DNA of 64,000 nucleotides from positions 1 through 64,000 of IMG/VR virus record IMGVR_UViG_3300045051_000720; one strand, written 5' to 3'. Shown in pieces: positions 56,490 to 63,848 of this stretch. The position numbers and the translations under genes were made by a program. The stretch comes from a virus. How positions within the stretch are numbered: position 1 is the first letter of the stretch; each line of letters opens with the position of its first letter. The notes under the pieces are model-generated. The model had not been told where the DNA came from. It saw nothing but the letters and a program-made list of their open reading frames with translations, and searched no databases.

Positions 56490-57740
56490 TCAAGGGGTCG
56501 GGTGTAGGGTACAAAGCATGTGTTGCTGGTCCCGCCACAGCGCGGGGTCGTCAATCAGATCGGCAGTGTTCGCGGCGAGGGAGTCGATGAACTGCCCAGC
56601 GGCGAGGTGGGCATATGAGATCGCAACCTTCCCACCCGACAAGATGTATTTGTTCGTCTTGAACCTCACTCTCCCATTCTGGGCGAGTTGACCAACGATG
56701 TCAAGCCTGTTCTCGGGGGTGTCGGGGCGGTTGGTATAGGTCAGGACAGACCCTATCCAGTCATCGCGCGTGGGGTCGCGCTGGACCCCCACAGTGACAT
56801 GATCGAAGTACCGGAACCGGATGTCCGCGATTTTCTTCTCGTCAGTCTCCCGCGTGTAAAACGCATGATTCGCCGCGAACAGCGCGCGGATGGAGTCTGC
56901 GTATCCTACCTCTACCTCACCCAGTTCGTGGCTATAGGTCAGGATGGACGGGCGCGCTTGCTGGAGCAGGCCGAGGTCAATCGGAGCCTTGGTGACGATG
57001 TGGATCTTGCGGCCCGTCTGGAGAACCTGTACCAGCACGTCCATGTTGTGCTCGTGGTCCATGCGGACCGTGATGGGCAGGTCGGGGAGAAATGAAGGCG
57101 CGGGTACCGTATTGGGCACCAGCTCAAGCAGCGTGTGGGAGTAGAGTGGGCCGATGGAGAGAGTCGAGAAGGGGAACTGCTCACCGATGCCAAGGAGGCG
57201 CAACACCGCGTTGGCGACTTGTTCGGGGGGGATCAAATCGATGGTCTTCGGCACCTCCTGCTGGACAAAGGTGGGTCGCCCTCCGTTGCGGTGCGAGACC
57301 AGCAACACGGTCTTGCTCACGTCACACCAGTAGGGGCCGTGGGCCGAGGGGTCCGTGGACCCATACAGGGCGACCAAAGGACGATGAAACGCGCCTGCCA
57401 AGTGTGCGAGCCAGCTGTCGGTTCCCATATGGCACAGCGCGCGCTTGAGGATGAAGGCAGACTGGAGGTACGTCGTCTTGCCGCGCAGGTCGTGGGTGCC
57501 GTTCACCATGGGGTCATCATTCCCGCCCAACAACACGATCCCAATCCGGTTAGCATCCAGCATGGGTTTGAGCAGGCTAACGACCTCCAGCCAGTACGTG
57601 TACATCTTCGCCCCTTGCTTCGAGCCCGTCTGGAGCGTGATGTAGCGGTCGTGCGGCTGGGGGTAGAAGGCCTCCATGATAGAGGGTTGGTCGAGGAGGA
57701 GGCCCGTGCTGCGGGCATAGGTGGAGGCGAGCTTCGTCAT
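56490..57740 (-). CDS. GT9-type glycosyltransferase, C-terminal half
   Basis: 416 residues. Residues ~30-180 match the C-terminal nucleotide-sugar-binding domain of heptosyltransferase-like GT9 enzymes: RYITLQTGSKQGAKMYTYWL, IGIVLLGGNDDP, ILKRALCHMGTDSWLAHLAG, RPLVALYGSTDPSAHGPYW. The matching N-terminal domain is at the end of the preceding gene, with an ATGA overlap at 57,737-57,740. The remaining ~200 residues (IHIVTKAPIDLGLLQQARPS, FRYFDHVTVGVQRDPTRDDW) are an additional domain I cannot name. It may glycosylate phage DNA bases or a virion or host surface sugar. Confidence 0.65.
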   Translation of the reverse strand: MTKLASTYARSTGLLLDQPSIMEAFYPQPHDRYITLQTGSKQGAKMYTYWLEVVSLLKPMLDANRIGIVLLGGNDDPMVNGTHDLRGKTTYLQSAFILKRALCHMGTDSWLAHLAGAFHRPLVALYGSTDPSAHGPYWCDVSKTVLLVSHRNGGRPTFVQQEVPKTIDLIPPEQVANAVLRLLGIGEQFPFSTLSIGPLYSHTLLELVPNTVPAPSFLPDLPITVRMDHEHNMDVLVQVLQTGRKIHIVTKAPIDLGLLQQARPSILTYSHELGEVEVGYADSIRALFAANHAFYTRETDEKKIADIRFRYFDHVTVGVQRDPTRDDWIGSVLTYTNRPDTPENRLDIVGQLAQNGRVRFKTNKYILSGGKVAISYAHLAAGQFIDSLAANTADLIDDPALWRDQQHMLCTLHPTP

Positions 57741-59701
57741 AAGACCTCCTTTATCGTCACATCAAACGCTGGCTCAGGCTGGCTGAGGTAGGTGAGGGGC
57801 ATGCGTTGAGTCTGTGAGGCCGTGTGGTAGAACACATCGAACAGCCGCTGGCCTTGACCCTGTCCGATCATCAGCAGCTCGTTCTCCATCGGCGGGATGT
57901 AGGGAAGGACCTTATAGACGTGCTCGTTGCCAGCAAGCAGCTCGTGATACTGAGGGTCAGTGGCGACATACAGGTCGGTGTCGGGGTGTTGCTGATGGAA
58001 CGATTTGAACAGCGCCGTGCAGATGAGCACGTCGCCCGCGCTTTCCTTGATGACCATCAGCCCGCGTTTGCGGCCGGTATTGTCAAGGAGCGAGGCGAAA
58101 TCCGTGTTTCCCGCGCCAGTCCATCCGTTCTTCTGATTCTCCTGCTGGGCGACCTGTCGGAAGTAGGCGTAGATCTGGTCGCGGGGCATACCGGCTTTCA
58201 GTTTATCTTCCCAATGGCGCTGGCCCTCCCCGTCCAGCCGCTCGTCCATCAGCAGGATGCCCTTGTAGAGGGCCTGTACGAAATCGGCATCGTTGCCACC
58301 CACAGGCATCGGTAACGCGTCGTTCTTGCGCGCCGGGCGGGTGATGTCAATCGATGACCAGTCCGGCATGGGGAGACTATCAAACAGCTTCTCCCACTGC
58401 GCACCGATTGCTTCGATCCCAAAGGTCTTGATGGCCCAGTCGCGCCCGCGCTCGCCCGCCATTTCCAACGCGCGTTTGGGTTGACGTACGTGTGACCGCA
58501 TGAAGGCGGTGATGTCACTCACCTTGTTCGCGGCCTTGATGAAGTTGGTGCCCGGCTCGTCGTAGGGAGCCCAGCCGATGGGTGTGACGAACCCCTGCGT
58601 TTCGTCGGTACAGAAATCCTCGCCGCAGGAGTAGTTGGTACAGGCCAGTGGTTTGCCGCACAGGAGGGACTGAACCGAATGGTACTCCTGCCCGCCGCTG
58701 GTGAACACGCTCAAGCAGGCGTCGCTCAGTCCATATATCAACCGCATCTGGTCACTCGGCACGCCGTTCGTGATGGTGGCCGTAGACACGGCCTTGTCTG
58801 TGCCGCACGCCGGGCACTTGAGATCCTCACCGCCGAACGGGGCCACATACCACGATCCGCACGCACGGCACACGTAGGTACAGAGCATCTCGCTGGGGGG
58901 TACCCCATAAAACGCTGCCATCTTGGGCAGGTCCCACCCGACCTGTTTCTCGCTGAACGAGGTGTGAAAATGCAGCGCCGCGCGGATGTTGGGATGGTCG
59001 GCACGGAATCGCGCGTAGGCTTCGAGCACGCGGCTGGCGGACTTCCGCAACTGGTTGCGGAAGACGAAGAGGAAGATGACGGTCTCGGGTGGGATGCCAA
59101 ACCGCTTGCGCAGATCGATACGCTCCGCCTCAGTGATGGGTGAGAACAGCTGCGTGTCCATCGCGCCGTAGATGGAATCGACATGATTCATCGCCGCGCC
59201 GCCAGCTCGCCGCATCTCGCGCGCTGCGAACTTGGCCCACGTCAGATAGGTTTTCGACCGCTTAGCCTGCTCATAGGCCTGCTCAAGCACCGGCACCGAA
59301 TCGACGGTGGTGTGGTGAATGGAATTGATGCGGCTGTACCACGGCTTGTCGGCATAGTGCGCGAGGGAATGACTCCATACGTCGTCCGACCCAATCCAGA
59401 TCGTCGGCTTCCACTCCTTGACTACCGCGTCGATGTTAACCGATCCATACGATGCATCCCGCGCGAGCGCGGGGTCGGCATTGATCTGGGCTACCAGATT
59501 GGGGTCGGGCGGGATGCATCCGAACGATCGCCACGGGGTGAGTCCCAGCTGTGGGTGGTTCGTCGGCGTACCTTGGGTGCAGTAGTGGGCTATGGTATGG
59601 CCGCGCTTGTGGAGGTAGCTGAGCAACGTACGGGCATTCTCAGCCAATCCGGTTTTGAGCCAGCACGGATTGGTCTGAAGCAGGATGCGGTGCGAGGCCA
59701 T
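57737..59701 (-). CDS. Multidomain glycosyltransferase (GT4-like + GT9 N-terminal half)
   Basis: 654 residues from the ATG at 59,699-59,701. Residues ~1-400 are a GT-B/GT4-type transferase (ILLQTNPCWLKTGLAENART; FLFVFRNQLRKSASRVLEAY; SGGQEYHSVQSLLCGKPLAC) with a four-Cys zinc ribbon inserted near residue ~280 (CRACGSWYVA ... KCPACGTDKA). Residues ~455-500 resemble DUF4214 (DADFVQALYKGILLMDERLD onward). Residues ~535-650 resemble the N-terminal domain of GT9 enzymes (GLMVIKESAGDVLICTALFK; DTDLYVATDPQYHELLAGN). It has its own sigma70 promoter. Confidence 0.7.
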   Translation of the reverse strand: MASHRILLQTNPCWLKTGLAENARTLLSYLHKRGHTIAHYCTQGTPTNHPQLGLTPWRSFGCIPPDPNLVAQINADPALARDASYGSVNIDAVVKEWKPTIWIGSDDVWSHSLAHYADKPWYSRINSIHHTTVDSVPVLEQAYEQAKRSKTYLTWAKFAAREMRRAGGAAMNHVDSIYGAMDTQLFSPITEAERIDLRKRFGIPPETVIFLFVFRNQLRKSASRVLEAYARFRADHPNIRAALHFHTSFSEKQVGWDLPKMAAFYGVPPSEMLCTYVCRACGSWYVAPFGGEDLKCPACGTDKAVSTATITNGVPSDQMRLIYGLSDACLSVFTSGGQEYHSVQSLLCGKPLACTNYSCGEDFCTDETQGFVTPIGWAPYDEPGTNFIKAANKVSDITAFMRSHVRQPKRALEMAGERGRDWAIKTFGIEAIGAQWEKLFDSLPMPDWSSIDITRPARKNDALPMPVGGNDADFVQALYKGILLMDERLDGEGQRHWEDKLKAGMPRDQIYAYFRQVAQQENQKNGWTGAGNTDFASLLDNTGRKRGLMVIKESAGDVLICTALFKSFHQQHPDTDLYVATDPQYHELLAGNEHVYKVLPYIPPMENELLMIGQGQGQRLFDVFYHTASQTQRMPLTYLSQPEPAFDVTIKEVL

Positions 59702-59712
59702 AGGGTAGCCCC

Positions 59713-59741
59713 ATCCTAGCCTCCCCACAGCGTCGCGTCAA
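59713..59741 (-). promoter_or_regulatory. sigma70-type promoter TTGACG-N17-TAGGAT
   Basis: Minus strand: TTGACG (59,741-59,736), 17-base spacer, TAGGAT (59,718-59,713), 11 bases before the ATG at 59,701. Directly follows a terminator. Confidence 0.65.
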
Positions 59742-59752
59742 CGACTAGACAC

Positions 59753-59777
59753 AAAAAAGCCCACCGCGCGGGTGGGC
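59753..59777 (-). terminator. Rho-independent terminator
   Basis: Minus strand: GCCCACC, five-base loop, GGTGGGC, then six T. Ends the SSB-like gene and insulates the glycosyltransferase operon. Confidence 0.85.
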
Positions 59778-59803
59778 TAGTGTGGGTTAGGTGGGTTAGT
59801 CGA

Positions 59804-60493
59804 TTAGAACGGCGGGGTGTTATCGGGTACCTCTTCGCCGCCTTCGGCACCCTCGGAAGAGGGTTCACTAGCAGTTTCCTGCGCTGCGGGAGCAGAGGCC
59901 GTAACCCGTTTCGGTGCGGCGGCGTTGACCACCTTGCAGAAGCCCTTCAACTTCTCCTCAAAGAACTCATCGATCGCGCCTGTGTCGCTCACGTCCTTCC
60001 CCTTCAGCTTGACCTTGGGGATGGGCGGGAGGTCTTTCTTGGGGTCGAACAATCCGCGCACCAGCTCGTTGTGTTGTCGCAGGGCAACCGAGGCAAAGCC
60101 ACGCTTGTCCACCGCATCGGGTTTCGGCTTGCTCTGATACAGCCCGATCTCGATGTCATCAAACGACTTGAGCGCGAGGAGGGCGTTGAACAGATTACGC
60201 CCGAGGAACGTGTAACCCACCGAGACGAAGTACACATCGTCGCCGTCTTGGATGGTCAGGTTGAGCGACTTGATCAGCTCGCCGTTGTGCGTGTGCTCCT
60301 TGAGCCGGGCGTCAATCAGATTGCCTGAGACGCGCTGGGCGGTGGCATCCTTGCCCTTGAGCACGGCGTACTTGCCGTCTTCGCCCTTCTTGGAGACCTC
60401 GAAAATCGGGGCGGGGAGGTCTTTGGTTTTGATCTTGAAGCTGTAAAGGACCGAGTTAGGTCCGAAGGAACGTGAGCCGGAGCCGAACGCCAT
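59804..60493 (-). CDS. SSB-like single-stranded DNA-binding protein
   Basis: 229 residues. An N-terminal beta-rich domain (VLYSFKIKTKDLPAPIFEVS; LIKSLNLTIQDGDDVYFVSV; GYTFLGRNLFNALLALKSFD) of OB-fold-like character is followed by a helical segment, a disordered Ala/Pro/Ser/Glu-rich linker and a terminal DNTPPF. The acidic linker plus aromatic-ended tip is the hallmark of bacterial SSB tails (DDDIPF) that recruit replication partners. It has a strong private early promoter and terminator. The body does not resemble bacterial SSB closely, so this is inferred. Confidence 0.6.
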   Translation of the reverse strand: MAFGSGSRSFGPNSVLYSFKIKTKDLPAPIFEVSKKGEDGKYAVLKGKDATAQRVSGNLIDARLKEHTHNGELIKSLNLTIQDGDDVYFVSVGYTFLGRNLFNALLALKSFDDIEIGLYQSKPKPDAVDKRGFASVALRQHNELVRGLFDPKKDLPPIPKVKLKGKDVSDTGAIDEFFEEKLKGFCKVVNAAAPKRVTASAPAAQETASEPSSEGAEGGEEVPDNTPPF

Positions 60494-60572
60494 GGTAGTA
60501 GGGGATTAGGTGTGGTTGATGGTGACGATGAGGCGGGATGCCTCCCAAGGTGTATTCCAAGGTGTCAACCAC

Positions 60573-60601
60573 ATCATAGTCGGGTTGACTAGGCTTGTCA
60601 A
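60573..60601 (-). promoter_or_regulatory. sigma70-type promoter TTGACA-N17-TATGAT
   Basis: Minus strand: TTGACA (60,601-60,596), 17 bases, TATGAT (60,578-60,573). Gives an ~75-base leader before the ATG of the SSB-like gene, unlike the other early promoters. The leader contains AAGG/TTGGAATACACCTTGG repeats that could pair. Confidence 0.8.
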
Positions 60602-60804
60602 CTCCTTTTCCTATAGAGCAGTCAGACTACTTGAGGCAGCACCAAGCAGAACACGCTGCCGTTGAGGTACACAAATGGTACCTCAGCGAGCGCGCTGGTC
60701 GGGACGTAGGGTGGGAATACGCCAACTGGAGCTGGGTTATGCACGGCCACCGTTCGCGTTGGCGTCGTGTTTACCAACAGAGTGGCAGCCAAACCCACGC
60801 CTGA
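60595..60804 (+). CDS. Small protein with HKWYLSE/GRDVG motif
   Basis: Up to 69 residues on the plus strand within the 370-base gap between 60,493 and 60,862, otherwise containing only the promoter. It reads QAEHAAVEVHKWYLSERAG then RDVGWEYANWSWVMHGHRS. H-(K/R)-W-(Y/F)-(L/M)-S-E-x-x-G-R-D-V-G is a motif I associate with DUF4032-like proteins and small phage proteins. The TTG used as start has no Shine-Dalgarno and overlaps the -35 box of the opposite-strand promoter, so the start is uncertain. It is the only rightward gene in this region. Confidence 0.45.
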   Translation: MSTPFPIEQSDYLRQHQAEHAAVEVHKWYLSERAGRDVGWEYANWSWVMHGHRSRWRRVYQQSGSQTHA

Positions 60805-60861
60805 GTATCGCTGACCAGATAAGCAACCCGCACGTAGCTCGCACGGAGGATGGCGCGTAGC

Positions 60862-61272
60862 TTAGTCATCATTGCCCCAATCCACTTTTATTCCCTTTGC
60901 GGCGAGTGTCTTCACGCTTTCCTCGCGCTGCTGCTCGGGGTGCTTTTTACCATGGCGGCGTTTGGAATAGCGGTCGAAATAGGCTTGTCGCACGGGGTCG
61001 GTGCCATCCTTATCCTGCCGCTTGAGCGATAGCTCCTTGGCGCGATCCCAAAGGTCCCCAACGCACCCGCCCTTGCCCGTCGCCTTGACGAAATCCTTGG
61101 CCGAATAAGGGTCGACCTTCGTATCGACCATCGCGCGCGGCTTGGTCCATTCGCGCTTCCACTGACCTTTCTGGTCACCCTTAGGCCCGGCGTAGACCTT
61201 GTCGTCGTTCATATGAAACACGACTTCGTGTACCTCGCCGGTCTTGACGTGGGAGAATAGATAGATGGGCAT
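60862..61272 (-). CDS. Conserved small phage protein (FmdB-like N-terminus)
   Basis: 136 residues. The N-terminus MPIYLFSHVKTGEVHEVVFH resembles the start of FmdB-type zinc-ribbon proteins in phages, but the Cys pairs are missing. A charged, Lys/Arg-rich C-terminal half follows (YFDRYSKRRHGKKHPEQQRE). The start overlaps the upstream stop (TGATG). Function unknown. Confidence 0.55.
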   Translation of the reverse strand: MPIYLFSHVKTGEVHEVVFHMNDDKVYAGPKGDQKGQWKREWTKPRAMVDTKVDPYSAKDFVKATGKGGCVGDLWDRAKELSLKRQDKDGTDPVRQAYFDRYSKRRHGKKHPEQQREESVKTLAAKGIKVDWGNDD

Positions 61273-61469
61273 CAGAAAAGCAGAACCTCACCCTTGCTCG
61301 TGGCGATGGACACGAGGCTTTGACCCTTCGCCTTGGACCACATGCGCTCCGCCAACACCCGCCGTTTGGTCGGCGTGGGGTAGTTTGACCTCACTGCCGG
61401 GTCGCGATCCAACCGCACGAGATACGCAGCCTTGTGTTCACTATCGCGCGGCGTGGGGTAAGACGACAT
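61272..61469 (-). CDS. Small basic protein
   Basis: 65 residues (MSSYPTPRDSEHKAAYLVRL). The opening PTPRDSEHK resembles the start of the neighbouring protein at 61.5-62.0 kb (PSPRKDESK), suggesting a shared N-terminal module. The promoter -10 box ends 7 bases before the ATG, so the mRNA is probably leaderless. Confidence 0.55.
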   Translation of the reverse strand: MSSYPTPRDSEHKAAYLVRLDRDPAVRSNYPTPTKRRVLAERMWSKAKGQSLVSIATSKGEVLLF

Positions 61470-61476
61470 CTAATCT

Positions 61477-61505
61477 ATGGTAGCCTCAGCGCGGGCTGGT
61501 GTCAA
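61477..61505 (-). promoter_or_regulatory. sigma70-type promoter TTGACA-N17-TACCAT
   Basis: Minus strand: TTGACA (61,505-61,500), 17 bases, TACCAT (61,482-61,477), then AGATTAG and the ATG. The -35 box includes the end of the upstream gene. Confidence 0.65.
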
Positions 61506-61999
61506 CAAGCCATAGGGGGTTGGTCGTTGACCTTGGGAGCCGGAGCGGCGTCGCCGCCCTTGTTGGGCCGCTTGGTGTCCTTCTCGACCTTTCTGAACGA
61601 CAGAGGCCATTTGGCGAGGCCAGTCTGAGGGTCCGTCACCACCTCTATCTCGCCCATCATCCATGGCATCTCGTCGAGCGGGGGTTTCTTCCCATTGTCC
61701 ATCGAATCGGGGTTGGGCGACGAGGCGGGGCCTCCCTTGTCAGGATTCGGGAGAGGCGGGTCACCCGCCTGCTTCTCGCGCTTCTTGATGTCGCTATCGA
61801 TGGGTTCTTTGACGATAGCATACTCGTCATCACCCGCGCGCACGATATAGGCGGCCTTGGCTTTGTGATCACGCCAAGTGGACATGCAGATAGCAACGGC
61901 CTGACCCTCGTGGTCCTTATACTCGTCGTAGATGGTCGAAACACATCTCGATACAAAGGCCTTCTTCGACTCGTCCTTACGCGGTGATGGAATAGGCAT
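61502..61999 (-). CDS. Small phage protein of the PSPRK type
   Basis: 165 residues. The N-terminus (PIPSPRKDESKKAFVSRCVS ... AVAICMSTWRDHK) matches a family of phage proteins opening P-x-P-x-P-R-K-x-E and containing a CxSxWRD element. In some phages it precedes head-maturation protease or portal fusions. The C-terminal ~90 residues are Pro/Asp/Lys-rich and probably disordered. Function unknown. Confidence 0.6.
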   Translation of the reverse strand: MPIPSPRKDESKKAFVSRCVSTIYDEYKDHEGQAVAICMSTWRDHKAKAAYIVRAGDDEYAIVKEPIDSDIKKREKQAGDPPLPNPDKGGPASSPNPDSMDNGKKPPLDEMPWMMGEIEVVTDPQTGLAKWPLSFRKVEKDTKRPNKGGDAAPAPKVNDQPPMAC

Positions 62000-62001
62000 A
62001 T

Positions 62002-62036
62002 AAAAAGCCCCCGCTCGGCGCGGGCCAAGAGGGGGC
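62002..62036 (-). terminator. Rho-independent terminator
   Basis: Minus strand: a G/C-rich hairpin (GCCCCC paired with GGGGGC, with an inner GGCCCGCGCC element) followed by five T. It ends the gene at 62,060. Confidence 0.75.
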
Positions 62037-62059
62037 GAAGGAGTTAGGTTGGGTCAACC

Positions 62060-62626
62060 TTAGATCGCACCAAACGCATGGTCGGTCGAGTACCAACGCG
62101 CGCCATAGGCGAGGAAGTTGAATGTCATGCCGCCCGTGAGGGTCGACGCGACAGACACACCTACCGAAGACGCCGCCGTCGCGCCTGCGTTAACAATCAG
62201 GTCAGCCGCGTTGGCACAGCGGATGGTCGCCGTACCAGTCGTGGCCGTCTTGATCGTAACCGTCTTGCCCTGCATGTTGGCGGTCGGAGGAAGCGTGTAG
62301 ATGACCGGCGCGAACCCGGACAGCAGCACGAAGTTTTCCGCGATGCCAGTGAAGTTGCTCGTCAGCGGGCCGACGCCGCTGAAGGAGGGCAGCGCGGCAA
62401 TCCAGCGGCCCGTTGTGGGCGTAGAGAGGACGTTGATGTTATCTACCGTCGCAGTCGACGATGCCGAGAAGTAGTAAAGGTTGGCGCCACCGTCGTTGGG
62501 GGTGTTCGTTCCAAGGGTGCGAACCACAGCGTTCTCACCAAGGGTTGCAACACTGATGGCGGCTAGGGCGGCATTGGTGGCAACCGCGCCATTGGGGAGA
62601 GCAGAGATGGGGACGATAGTAGCCAT
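62060..62626 (-). CDS. Beta-rich structural protein (late)
   Basis: 188 residues, Ala/Thr/Gly-rich with many short strands (ANLYYFSASSTATVDNINVL; GKTVTIKTATTGTATIRCAN) like fibre, whisker or head-decoration proteins. It has its own late motif 25 bases upstream and its own terminator, a monocistronic late gene isolated among early genes. A virion component is likely. Confidence 0.6.
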   Translation of the reverse strand: MATIVPISALPNGAVATNAALAAISVATLGENAVVRTLGTNTPNDGGANLYYFSASSTATVDNINVLSTPTTGRWIAALPSFSGVGPLTSNFTGIAENFVLLSGFAPVIYTLPPTANMQGKTVTIKTATTGTATIRCANAADLIVNAGATAASSVGVSVASTLTGGMTFNFLAYGARWYSTDHAFGAI

Positions 62627-62651
62627 GGAAGTAAGAGGGGTTGTCCATCGC

Positions 62652-62658
62652 TATACAC
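62652..62658 (-). promoter_or_regulatory. Late promoter motif GTGTATA
   Basis: Minus-strand GCGGGTGTATAGCGATGG, 25 bases before the ATG at 62,626; the rightmost copy in the window. Confidence 0.65.
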
Positions 62659-62681
62659 CCGCGCTCGCGCGGTTTATGCCG

Positions 62682-62987
62682 CTAGGGATAGAGTTCTATC
62701 CCGTAGGGTAGCTCGACTACGTAGGATGCATGGAACCGCTCCTTGCCATCCGCCGCGAAATAGATGCACTCCTGATTGTTGTGGAAGGTCTCAAACCCCT
62801 TCTGGCTACCCCGACTCCACCACGTGTTGCTATTAGCCTTTAGCCACGCCTCGAAGGCGTTTGCTGCCGCCTTGTAGTCGGGAGTTAAAAGCAAGGTATC
62901 GCCGTCCCCACCCTCGGCTAGGCAGGCCTGTTCGAGGGCGAGGAAGATGGTGGGGAGGGTGGTTGACATGGGGTTGAATTGAGCCAT
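62682..62987 (-). CDS. Hypothetical protein next to homing endonuclease
   Basis: 101 residues (MAQFNPMSTTLPTIFLALEQ), with an alternative ATG at 62,967-62,969 that is more likely original. Contains ANAFEAWLKANSNTWWSRGS and ends HASYVVELPYGIELYP. The end of the upstream endonuclease gene runs 70 bases into it in another frame, so the first residues were probably altered by the insertion. Function unknown. Confidence 0.5.
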   Translation of the reverse strand: MAQFNPMSTTLPTIFLALEQACLAEGGDGDTLLLTPDYKAAANAFEAWLKANSNTWWSRGSQKGFETFHNNQECIYFAADGKERFHASYVVELPYGIELYP

Positions 62988-63847
62988 TTGTCTCTGATGG
63001 CGAGAACGGTTTCTGTTGTAAAAGCCACCCCACCTACATTGGTTGGGTTGTATTGCCTAAGATAGGCTATAAATTTATCGTATTTCCTTGACATTCTGAT
63101 AGTTGCATCAGAGTAAAGATAGTCTAAAAACACTATGGACCCTCGGGTTGACAGTTTTATATCTTTAGCTCGGCTATGGGAGTAACCATGCAAACGGGGT
63201 TTGACCCCTAATCGTTGTTCAATAAATGTTTGAACTCCTTCACAAAAATATGGAGAACCCGTAATTGAAACCCCTATTTTTCTATCTTTGGTATTAAAAT
63301 ATACGCTTCCATCTCCGTCGAATACTCCTCTTAAAAAATGAGACATCAAATCTCTAGGTACCTGCTGTTCGCTTGGAAACTGGAGAATGAGTGACTTGGC
63401 CGGTACGCATCCTAATTTACTAAGAGCATCGCTAATTTTTCGGCTGTAAATAGCCAGTACATACTTTTGCTTATGGAAAGGTTTACGTTTTGCCGGTTGA
63501 TGTAAATTTTGTGGAGAACCCATGGCACGCGCCATTTCAATAAGTAGGTATTGGTCGGGTTCGCACAACTGAAGTGTCAATCCCTCACGATTATTACATC
63601 CGTCCGAATACATCAGCCCTAAAAAATAAGCCTTTTCCGGATCGTCAATACGATCAAAATACGTTTCATTACACGATCTAAACCTAGAAGTGCGACTAAC
63701 ATATGAATCATATTTCTTGAGGATATTTCTTATCTGATCTTCGGTCACGCCATAGTCTTTCGCTATGTCAGACGGCTTCCTATGTCCGTTGACATGAGCA
63801 TCTATGATTCTTGGATGCTGCGATGGAAGTATTTTGACGTTTGGCAA
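62918..63847 (-). CDS. LAGLIDADG homing endonuclease
   Basis: 309 residues from a TTG at 63,845-63,847. N-terminal helix-turn-helix (RKPSDIAKDYGVTEDQIRNI), then two LAGLIDADG helices: AYFLGLMYSDGC and SHFLRGVFDGDGSV. AT-rich, clearly different from its neighbours. The last ~15 residues (CQPPSPPSSSPSNRPA) are encoded inside the next gene and look like accidental read-through rather than part of the enzyme. Similar to the enzyme at 47.4 kb. Confidence 0.9.
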   Translation of the reverse strand: MPNVKILPSQHPRIIDAHVNGHRKPSDIAKDYGVTEDQIRNILKKYDSYVSRTSRFRSCNETYFDRIDDPEKAYFLGLMYSDGCNNREGLTLQLCEPDQYLLIEMARAMGSPQNLHQPAKRKPFHKQKYVLAIYSRKISDALSKLGCVPAKSLILQFPSEQQVPRDLMSHFLRGVFDGDGSVYFNTKDRKIGVSITGSPYFCEGVQTFIEQRLGVKPRLHGYSHSRAKDIKLSTRGSIVFLDYLYSDATIRMSRKYDKFIAYLRQYNPTNVGGVAFTTETVLAIRDKWLNSTPCQPPSPPSSSPSNRPA

Positions 63848-63848
63848 G

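Noticed and set aside
60585-60617. Rightward promoter TTGACT ... TATAGA before the small plus-strand gene
   Set aside because: The spacer is 21 bases, outside the 16-18 range that all other promoters here follow exactly.
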